DNA of 54,018 bases from Phoronis ovalis. Taxonomy: Eukaryota > Phoronida > Phoronidae. Positions 44,521-54,018 of this stretch are shown here, piece by piece. The stretch is taken from the NCBI GenBank assembly GCA_028565635.1, contig JAOXYB010020292.1, forward strand, positions 1-54,018, written 5' to 3'. The first letter of the stretch is position 1. Every line of letters begins with the position of its first letter. A program made the position numbers and the translations under genes. The notes beneath the pieces were generated by a model that did no database searches, had not been told where the DNA came from, and saw only the letters and a list, made by a program, of their open reading frames with translations.

Positions 44521-46542
44521 AAATGCCAAGAATGGTTAATGCTAGTCGCCAAGTTTAGACCCTTGTCGTAGTTTACAAATTTTTTTTTAAATTTGCTATT
44601 ATTTTCCTAAAACCATGCAGTAGTTAAATACTACCAAATTGAGTTTATATATAAGTTTCGATCCCTATATAAATTGCTATCCCTGGTCTAAATATCTGAT
44701 AATAATGGTCTATTAATTTTAAAACAAATTTTTGACTTTTGCGAGCTTATAGTTTGAAAACAGTTTATTTAGTAAATTTATAAGATATATAGTCTAAAGC
44801 ACTGCTGTGAAACAATGAAGTAACAAATTTCTTATTATAAAATTTTACAAGTTATACTTTTGGGAGGAATGCCACATGCGTAGGTCAAGAATATTATGCA
44901 CACAAAAATGTGTGAGAAAACTCATGGAACAAACATTTTAAGATACAATTAGCTTGATAAATTTATTGTTTCTGTTGTTTTTACAGGCGACATTATTACT
45001 AATAAAAACATGAACTCCTGTTACAGGAAGTTGATTACCTCAAATTATAACATTGACTGGAAAATCAAAACATAACTGCAAAGTTTCAAAAAGGTGTAAA
45101 TTGGTTTTGACAAAAATTAGAAAATTTGATTATAAAATTTTCAAGATTTCCTAGATAACAGCACTTTTTTAAGTGTCAGCTAATAAATGAACACTTGTCT
45201 CCAAATGACAACAAAACTGTGAAACTTCAAAACATAATTAAATTTACTTGACGGCTACCTCAAAGTGACAGCAAACTTTGAATGGACCCATATACCTGCT
45301 ATTAGAAGACAGTACTACATTGTGAAGCCACTTACCCTGTTTCCTTGGGCAGAATTCTTAGTCTAAATATAGTCCTAGGTTTACATATCATCCGCCAAAT
45401 AGTTACACTAGTGCCCCAAGTGGCTAAAATACCAAGTGAATAGTAAAAGATATCAACAACACTTTCTTGTAAATGACTACTTTACACAGCACTACCTTCA
45501 ATCATTGTAACACTTGTCTTTTGTCATTCTTTAAACAGGAATACTAGCAGACATAACTGGTCCAGTTGGCTATACTTATTTATTACTGTACAACTCCCTA
45601 TAGGAAACACCACATACAGTACTATAATATCAAAATAAGATACTTTGTGACATCCTCTACTTGTTTGTCCACGGTACTCCAGCAAAAGAATGCAATTTAC
45701 TACTATAAAGCCTACCTCTACCCAAGTACTTGAATGTACTTAAAAGCTATTACCGTAGCTGAAAAATCCTATTTTTGCAAGTACTCTCATTCGAAATGAA
45801 ATTTACCCACGGACAGTCTTTCAAATAATAGAATTCAACTACATAGGGATTGATTGAAGTGTTCGAAATGTTGATTAAATATTGGGAACAATCAAGTACC
45901 ACAATGACAAAACTGCTTTTGATACAAGTTTATCTATGGTGCAACCTCCACTTTAGGATAACATTTATTTAGGATCAGTGATTAAATTTCAAAATATTTG
46001 CTACTTCCCATCCAAAAAAATGTTATTTATCAATTTCACGAAATAATGCTAATGGCTGTACTATACAAAAATACATTTACTGCTACCAAGTCGAAATCAT
46101 CCACCCTTCATGCAGCTATACTATTCAAATTATAACAACATTTTACCTTTCAAAAAATCCTTTTAAATGTCCAATACCTAGTCTAACAGCTGATCATTTT
46201 GGGAGTATTCCACACCTTACTATAGTCCTGCAGTACAGGTCCATAGACACCTGACACAATGAAGTTATTTACACTTAATTATACAAGTTAAGTGTCTGTA
46301 TAAAGTGTAGCAGCATTTTGATAGGATTAAACAGGAAAAGAGGTGTGATCACCTGAACACACATTTTACCATGAAAATCAAGAAACACATTATTAGCAAA
46401 TCTCAGTATCTGATCATTAATTTTACTATTTATTTTTTCCAGATTTTCACTATTTCATTTGATAGAACTTGTTTACTGAGCACCCACAAAACATAGTTTT
46501 AATGATAAGGGGAACCAGACGGATACACCTGCCCTTACTTAC

Positions 46543-46645
46543 CCAGTATTGAGGTATGGTAGGTCAGCTTTCTTCTCAAGCCAGGACAATTCTTAATGCA
46601 GTCTAGCAAAGAACTACGCCAAAGATTCCCTTTCAGGTGTATCAT
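46543..46645 (-). CDS. STARD13: Candidate alternative first exon
   Basis: 103 nt, 34 open codons from MIHLKGNLWRSSLLDCIKNC to LTYHTSIL, then donor CTGG/GTAAGT in phase 1. The open length and strong donor favour a real exon. The encoded peptide is basic and not recognised. Confidence 0.6.
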
Positions 46646-47695
46646 GTTGGGAAAAAGCAGTCTTCTTGTAAATCTTAACTGAAATAATTTTCCTTTCCTG
46701 ATTATCTTTCCTGCACATTCATCTCAGAACTTCAAACTGTGACGAATTTATTGTTTTATTTTTCAAGCCAAGATTGTTGTAATAACCCAGTACAATTGAA
46801 TTATGATGTCAAACGCTTAATACCACTGGTTTTATCACATTACATTTGGTTACATTAAATATATTTTGACATCTCAGTGAAATATAAAACTTCCAAAAAT
46901 CACCAGCTGCAAAATTTCCTGTACAGAAAACAGTCACTTTCAAGTCAAAAAGCTATTCTAGAATTCTTAGAGCATGACTTCTGTTATTTCAGTCCAATAC
47001 AAAAATAATAAAATTTCCATCACCAAACAGGAATTCCATAAATTTTCTGACTATCCAAATTATCCACCATCATAAAAAGTCTAAATCCAATAACTTTATA
47101 TTCTTATTTGACACAAAAATGTTTATGACATGCAAAAAACTTGATTTGACATCCAGAAAGCAACCAGTTCACAGAATGTATACACATTTATCTGTTGTAT
47201 AGGTGAGAAACATAGTTTACTTCAGATGAGTCAGGGTATGACCACAAGGTTACTGATAACAATAAAATTAAGCTACTACCAAGTTCTTAAATCCAAAGCT
47301 CAAAAAACATGTTTAGGTAAACCATGATGGAGTGGATAAGATAACAGTTCATAAGCCAATGATGTAAATATCCCACACTAGCCAAAAACTTTTTAGTAAC
47401 TGGTAGATATATATATAATTATATCTTCCTTATGCGTCTCTCACAAAAGAATCTTCATTTTCTTCAAGTTCTTTGTACACTATGCATTGTTCAACTTCTG
47501 CTAAATACTCTTGTATAAATGTGCATTATCAGTTCAGACCTTTAGTTTATTTTTTTTGTAAATTTAAAAGATGTAAAGTGCATCACATTATTTCACCTAT
47601 ATTCTAGTCACAAACCTAGTCTAACCACTGCAATAACTCTGTAATAGAAAAGAGCCTATTACTGCTAGACCTATAATGTAAACTCCAACATTTAC

Positions 47696-47723
47696 CAAGA
47701 GCCACTTCAGGTATAAGTGTCAT
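47696..47723 (-). CDS. STARD13: Candidate short alternative first exon
   Basis: Nine codons, MTLIPEVAL, then donor CTTG/GTAAAT in phase 1. A very short first exon is also seen in a vertebrate DLC1 isoform. Short length and a weaker donor make chance occurrence possible. Confidence 0.4.
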
Positions 47724-50326
47724 TCTAGGAAGAGGTAATTTTTTTAAGAGGAGAGACGAGGTGTCAAAAAAAATGAATCCATCTCAAGATTTCTATGCCA
47801 GAAAAGCAAGTCAACTAATGCTAATTCTTTTATCACTTGCAAATTTCATTTTATTTAATATAATATATTTGCCAAAAATAATAAAGATTATGGAATGTGG
47901 GCATAACTTGATCCCCTTCAAGTTACAATGGCAGTTTCCCAAAACTAATTACACAAACATAAGAGCTGGCACCTTATTCATCATCTATTAGTTTTATACC
48001 TTAGAGGATTCCAGCTAATAGTTGTTGAAGTATGGAATGCATATATTACAGACACAAGACTATGATACAATGGAAAAAAATTACAGGAAAGTGATATAAA
48101 TTTCCAACTGAAGATTTACAATCATTAAAGTTTAAACCCGTACAGGAAATGATATCATTCCCGCAGGATGCTTAAAAACATCAACAAGTGGTCAGCAAAC
48201 AAACCGGGCAAACACCAGTGACCAGAACACTTCAATGAACTCTACAAAAACATTTCCAAGGGTTCAGTGCAAAAATAAATTACATTATAGAAATGAATAC
48301 AATTGACTTTATCTGCACCTTTTGCACATTTGCTACAGAAACAAATACAAATTAGACAAATTACCAAACAAAATGTCAAAACTGCACCTTCATAGAGATT
48401 TGAGAGAGTCAGGTATTTAGTTATCTGTGGTAACCCTCCTTAAACAGGTTAATCTTTATAGCACCTTCTTTATATTTTTGAATCTGATGTGGCTGTGTTT
48501 GATCTTAATGTCATCATTAAGAGATAGTATTATCAATAGCAAAGTTTATTCACAGCATTGCTAGCATATTATCAAATAAAATTTTAAGTCCAATGCTACT
48601 GACTACGAAAACTTCAAAAATTCTTAGGGAGCAGTTAGTTAGTTGGGCCGTAGCTCTCATATATATGGTACAATCCAATAAGCAAACGAATGTGCTTCAG
48701 GTACTTCTGCACTAAAACCACAGCAAAGCACTTAATCTAATACTTGTACCCTGTTATATTTGAACTGCATATGAAAGAGTTGGCTATTGTACCTAAAAAG
48801 ATAGGACATAAACTTATGCCATGACTCATTCTGATGAAAATCGCCATCATTACTTATCTTCTATTTCTTTCGCTTCCAGAAATAACAGATGAGTAGTGGG
48901 TGTGAAAACTAACTTCGAATTGTTTAATGAAAATTCCAATGACTCAAAAATGCTGAATCAGCTTCAAGGTACAGACAGGTAAAAATAGTATACTACACAT
49001 ATGCAAAACTGTTTTTTTTTTTCAAAAACATTGTGCAAGAGTTGGGCAGATGGAAATAACCTGTAACATTAACAGTTTGGCAATCGCAGCTGTAACCACC
49101 CAGCTTGAAAACCACATTCTCTTTTCTAAGATAAACTACTTTCCATTATAGAAATAAAACATGATCATCAGGCAGTTGGAAAGATAATGATTCATCCTTG
49201 TTGTTCTTGGAACTTTCATCACTTATGTACAGCATCAGTAACTTTTCAAACCAAAGAACTTGATAACCAGATTCACAAAAAAAATATTACAAAAAAGTCC
49301 TTTACAACCTTGCATAATTCAATAATCTATTACAGGATGTTAATTTTCATAAAGAAAAAGTTTCAAATGACCATCAAATATGAATTAACAGATGCTGAAA
49401 CAATTGTAGGAAAAAGGGTACATTATATCAGACAAAAATAAAAATGCTGGCACAGAATTTTTTTACAAGACAAGTCATAAATGCCTGAAACTAATATCAT
49501 CATCTTTCCTAATATTTTCACAAAATTAAGTGCCACTGCCAGTCACATAAAAACAAATATAAGATTTCTGCATGTGCTTGCTCTTCACCACAATGTACAA
49601 TTAAATCTGTGTTTATTTTAACAAGTTTATTTAACTGGAACCACTGGCAGTAATGGATTGTGGTCTGTACTGTGTGTGTTTTCAAAATGTTTTACTTTAA
49701 GTGCCACTGCTAATTAGTAGTTGAGGTAAAAGCTTTACAGTTAATTACTCAAACAATACAGACAGATGTTCAAGTTTACAAAAAAGTCCATCAAGATTGC
49801 ATTCTGAAAAGGTTCGAGGTACAAATAGATGTTTAGCATGTATACATCTATATAAAATAGTTGCTATATTAAAATTTTATGTAACTAATCTGGTTGGTTT
49901 TTTAGTAGAAGTAATAAAACGATAATATCTCTTTATATAAAGCCATAATAAACAGCATCATGCAGTTGCTGATTTTTCTCAATCTGACTCTCTACTATTT
50001 GTTTTTTGAATGCAACAAAATGTAACACATATACACCAGGTATGGATTCATGCTCATCTTGAATCGTTTCCCAGTTCTGTGCACTTTCAAGACACTTAAT
50101 TATTCACAACTCTGGACATTGCTAAAATGAAATAACTAAAAAAATACTGGAACCAGGACAGATTATGGAAATGTAGGGTGACTGTCACAGGCAGTAAGGT
50201 TCAACTAGAGTCCAAGTAGTGCAGCATCAAATGACTGATCTGTAAATAGCTATACATCACTGTTCATTGTGAAATTTTTGAGTTCAGTCTTAATACACAG
50301 GAATGAGCTAATCAAAAAAAACTTAC

Positions 50327-50411
50327 CCAAGGAAATAATTCTCAAATGCTTTTCCAAGGCAACTAAATCTGGAATATTCTCATAAAAATCCTCCAGTTCT
50401 TTATCAGCCAT
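50327..50411 (-). CDS. STARD13: Candidate alternative first exon
   Basis: 85 nt encoding MADKELEDFYENIPDLVALE then KHLRIISL, donor TTGG/GTAAGT in phase 1. The ATG context is AAAATGG (A at -3, G at +4). Acidic and probably helical; no homology recognised. Confidence 0.65.
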
Positions 50412-51203
50412 TTTCTCCAACAGGCACTTTCAACTTACAAAACCCAATACAATATATTTAGCCTAAATGCCAGTTAACTCCAACCCTAAAGGCATAATGT
50501 TTAAAACATGACTAGCAAATTTACATCTCTTTTTACTTGCCTTATCTGGGATTTGTCAGACTTTTAAACAAATTGCTTAAAATTATAGTACCTACTCAGT
50601 AACACAAAAAACATCACCCACCACAAAACTGATAAACTAAACTAATGTCGGTCAGTTTATGGTGGTCTGGATAGCAAATCATGGTAGTATGGTAGTTAGG
50701 TCAATTTTTAGTGATAAATGAGGCTTCAGAAATACAGAAGGAGATAGCAGAGAACACATTTCAAAAAAGGACAAATTTACCCACTAGATGTCCTCATTGT
50801 CAACAAAAATAGTCCAGTTGGACAATCAATAAAACACATGGCATAGTGACTGACTGACTACATAAAGACAATTTTATTATTTAAAATCAAATATGCAGCA
50901 CAAACTGGTAGCTTGAAAATCCTCCTTCCCAATAACATGATAATACTGGTAATATAGGGTTACTAGCAGCAAGGGCGTGTGGGTGTAGTAAGAGCAGCCA
51001 AAAATATTTTGTGTACTACTCATAGATACTTATAAATTAATACTTCCTCATTACATCATCTCTGTAGACTGAAAGTTGGTAACTCACTATAAATACCGTG
51101 TTGAATTCATTTAACGACTAGTGTATTATTTTATTTAAACTTCAAGGAAGACACGAGGTTTCTCCGACAGAAAAATTCATAATGATTTATTTTACAAGCT
51201 TAC

Positions 51204-51246
51204 CATTCCAATCACGTAAGTCTGCTAGTGTCTTCATCGAGTACAT
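51204..51246 (-). CDS. STARD13: Candidate alternative first exon
   Basis: 14 codons, MYSMKTLADLRDWN, then donor AATG/GTAAGC in phase 1. ATG context AAAATGT. Short, but the donor is strong. Confidence 0.55.
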
Positions 51247-51310
51247 TTTCACAATACAGCATCAAAATGACAACCCAATGATATAGCTTCTAAGGGAATG
51301 GGGCTCATAC

Positions 51311-51341
51311 CGCACTTCAATATCAGACACAATTTTTGCAT
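51311..51341 (-). CDS. STARD13: Weak candidate alternative first exon
   Basis: Ten codons, MQKLCLILKC, then GCG/GTATGA in phase 1. The donor is only moderate and the peptide short, so it may be chance. Confidence 0.3.
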
Positions 51342-51857
51342 GTAGAATCTGCTTTCAATTTAAACATGGTAGTTGATATTTAGCTCCAAATTATTTTCAG
51401 GTTCATCCAATTTTCATCACATACTATTAGTGAACAGCCTACTGCAGTTCTCTAATTTTCTTTAAAGTAGAACTTGTGATAATGAAATTACGGCGAGGTT
51501 TTATTCTAGTCTGTACTTTTGATACAATCATCAAAATCATATTTTTTAGTTAACCATTCACTTTATTTTAGCATTCACAGTAAAATGTTATTTCAGTCTG
51601 TATTTCCTACTACATGTGTATATAACATACTAATTTTTAAAAAGTCTTCATTTTTCCAATGGCATCTGTTTCAAATACATGTTTGAATAGTATTTTCAAA
51701 TTCAAAGCTCCACTTGCACATGCAATAAATAGCCTCTTAAAAAGTTTTCAATTCTGCATGCAATAGTTTTGGTTTCGAAATAAATCAAAAATTATTGTCG
51801 CCTTATATGAATGAAAAAGCTTCCAGGACACATAAAGGCACCCTTGCGCACACTTAC

Positions 51858-51918
51858 CTTCTTTTATGTAACTTATCTCCTTGCTTTTACCCACACATAT
51901 AGAAATTTTATTTCCCAT
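51858..51918 (-). CDS. STARD13: Candidate distal first exon encoding a myristoylation signal
   Basis: 61 nt encoding MGNKISICVGKSKEISYIKE, then donor GAAG/GTAAGT in phase 1. Gly2, Ser6 and following Lys residues fit the N-myristoyltransferase pattern, and Cys8 could be palmitoylated. The Kozak context (ATCATGG) is strong. An isoform starting here would probably be membrane-anchored (inference). Confidence 0.65.
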
Positions 51919-53949
51919 GATGGTGCATTGTTAATCTCAAGATTTCAAAGAAAATTTATCAACTGATGAACATCCAAGCCCAGCATAGGAAAGCTTTGAT
52001 ATTCATGACTGTATCAAATTAGGTCTGTCAAATGATAACCCAAATGTGCAGGTCTTTCCTCAAAGATTCTTACTCAGTACAACATTATCCATGCCACAGT
52101 ATTACACTGTTGGTCAACATGCTATGCCTTTGTCATATTAAATTATTGTAGCGACAACTTCAAGAATATCTCATATATGAACTCTAAAAAGGCACTTGCG
52201 GTTTTGAAATTTAATTGTTTTTGTAATTCTTAATTATAATCAATATTAAATTGCAAACCATCACTGCAATTGTATCTAAAATTTAAATCATAAGACAAAT
52301 ATGACTGAATTTCACCAGCAGGTACCTTTGATACAACTATGTTGCAAGTTTCTTGATGAATTATATGAAAAATTACATATTAACAATCATTAGTCTGCTT
52401 CCAAAGATAAATGTTTCCCATATAAAGGTCACTGTTCCTTCACAGATAACCAGAAGCCCTACAAACTTCAATCAATACTTTCTCTTCCTGCATTTATCAG
52501 ATAGTAGATAAGATAACTAAAAAGCTAAATAAAAATTAACATATTCTTTTAAGCTTTGTTTAATCCAATCACCAATTCTTCCGAATAAATCCGACTGAAG
52601 CTTTCATTTCGATTTCCTATTCATAAGCAAAGAAGGGTTCTACTAATTTTTGGGGATTTTTTTTCAATTGCATGTGACATTGACTATAAAGGCTTCTTCG
52701 TTCCTATATTTCTCATGTCGATAGACAATATTTTACTCGAAATGAGTTTCCCAGTAGTTATCGAAAGCTGCACATTGATGATACCACATACACTTCTGTC
52801 GCGAACTGGCTAAAAATGCGTTCTTGGAATGCTGAAAAACTCAGGTTCAAATGTTCAAGAATGAAGACGGAGAAGAGACTGAAATGTTTCTATAAATTGA
52901 ACTGCAGGGCTTCAGGTGCGCAGGATGTTAATATGTACTTCTGATGAATCCTGTCAGGAATGATGATGAATTGTGCGACTAGATTGTTCAGATTATGCAC
53001 AATCTTGTAATTGCTTGTAGCATTAAGTCAAACAAGGTTCACAAGATATTTCACAAATAGAAATTTCATGTTCTGTATGATGCCAAGGGAAACAACAAGA
53101 ATTGTGCCTCTTAAATTCACATTAACGCAGCATTTGTCTGGCTGATGTTTTTTATATTATGTTCGTTATTTCAATCCAACCAGCAAAAACAACAACATGT
53201 ATATAATGTATATATTATTGACTTGACTTCCAAAGTGGTAGGTACAATAAAGGAGCTTTGCAGGTAGGAATACTGCTGATATAAAGTCTTGACACAGAAT
53301 AACACAGATTCCAAGAAAAAGAGCTGTCTCCTTCCAGGCAAACAAAATTAATGCTACTGTGTAATATAAAGATTCTCATCACAAATTGTCTCTACAGACA
53401 GACAGATTATAAGTCAAGATTGCGCACATATGGAGCCCAGGCTTAATTAGTTTCATCTTCAACACAAAGCTGATACTTTACCACTTCATGTAAGAGCTTT
53501 GACATTTTACAAGGATATACACATAACACCTTTCTATCAATCACAAACTTTTGTAGCACTGACATTAAAACTGGAAAGTGAATCCCGATTATGTATCAGT
53601 TATACCACATACAACCTTCACGCTCAACTGTAAGTCTATGTATAGAGCGCATGGATAGTAAGTGGGAAGCATCTATGTAGACAAAATTCACTACAAATTA
53701 GGAACAGGTTCAAAAATTTTAAGTAAAATCCATACACTGTATAACAGGTTATTTTGCTATTGTACTTCATAGCATAGCTACCATAGTTATGAAATGCCTC
53801 AATATCAGGGTTAACTTAGCTTTCTTATCCTAAATTCTGTTAAAGAGTTGCTGATGTTTTTTTATGCACGATTCACAATTGGTACCTGGTTTATTTTGCC
53901 ACAAAATGAATATACCAGCCACATGTATGATAGGAGGTGAATAATGCTC

Positions 53950-54009
53950 CGTTTACACTACACCCTTGACACGGCGCAAACTGACACGGCGCAACTACAA
54001 GTGTAAACG
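53950..54009. repeat. 60-bp inverted repeat with internal direct repeats
   Basis: CGTTTACACT at the left and AGTGTAAACG at the right flank two copies of TGACACGGCGCAA. The CG-rich centre stands out from the AT-rich surroundings. Probably a miniature fold-back element near the window edge. Confidence 0.75.
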
Positions 54010-54018
54010 TAATTTAAC

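Larger units (their letters stand above)
42464..54018 (-). other. Upstream region of the STARD13-like gene, alternative promoters
   Basis: 11.5 kb with no full gene on either strand. It contains the candidate first exons listed separately (46543, 47696, 50327, 51204, 51311, 51858), the 20-bp tandem repeat at 43081 and palindromes at 44463 and 53950. Other donor-like minus-strand sites at 43262 (GTAAGC) and 43491 (GTGAGT) have no usable ATG and could be 5'-UTR exons. Confidence 0.6.

Noticed and set aside
45336-45391. Minus-strand ATG-open segment of 18 codons ending at a strong GTAAGT donor
   Set aside because: The donor is phase 2, so joining to 38214 would create an immediate stop. It could only be a non-coding exon.
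50773-50794. Minus-strand ATG segment MRTSS ending at GTAAAT
   Set aside because: Phase 2 and a weak donor; incompatible with the SAM exon.

Overview
The window is intron-rich, AT-rich animal nuclear DNA, with GT-AG introns of about 85 bases to over 8 kb, exons of 60-250 bases, and small transposon remnants in the introns. The proteins are bilaterian. Lineage cannot be fixed from sequence alone; an invertebrate, perhaps a marine lophotrochozoan such as a mollusc, fits best (inference).

There are three protein-coding genes. (1) On the + strand, positions 224-19842, seventeen exons encode the last ~975 residues of a voltage-gated calcium channel alpha-2/delta subunit. They cover the VWA domain with an intact MIDAS motif, the Cache-like region, the Cys-rich delta part and a hydrophobic C-terminal tail. 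The 5' exons lie left of the window. (2) Inside its largest intron (10170-18784), on the opposite strand, is a complete single-exon class A GPCR of 397 aa (15428-16621). (3) On the - strand, positions 22263 to about 42463-51918, is a DLC-family gene (SAM - Ser-rich linker with LD motifs - RhoGAP - START), closest in layout and C-terminus to STARD13. Fourteen shared coding exons plus one first exon give an ORF of 1117 aa with every splice phase consistent. Genes 1 and 3 are convergent and separated by ~2.4 kb holding a minisatellite.

The least expected feature is the 5' part of the STARD13-like gene. From 42.4 to 51.9 kb there are up to seven short ATG-bearing segments, each open and ending in a splice donor of the same phase (1), so each could join the first SAM exon at 38214 in frame. 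One encodes an MGNKIS start typical of N-myristoylation. An eighth candidate at 35.5 kb could join the next exon and give an isoform lacking the first part of SAM. This suggests an array of alternative promoters. Vertebrate DLC1 and STARD13 also use alternative first exons, but this array is predicted from sequence only.

Other points are a tandem duplication of an alpha-2/delta exon that left a decayed pseudo-exon, several small inverted-repeat elements (one with 24-bp termini and TA duplications), and tandem repeats at 3.9, 21.5, 27.9 and 43.1 kb. No rRNA, tRNA or CRISPR was recognised. The rest is intron or intergenic DNA with no coding signal that I can support.
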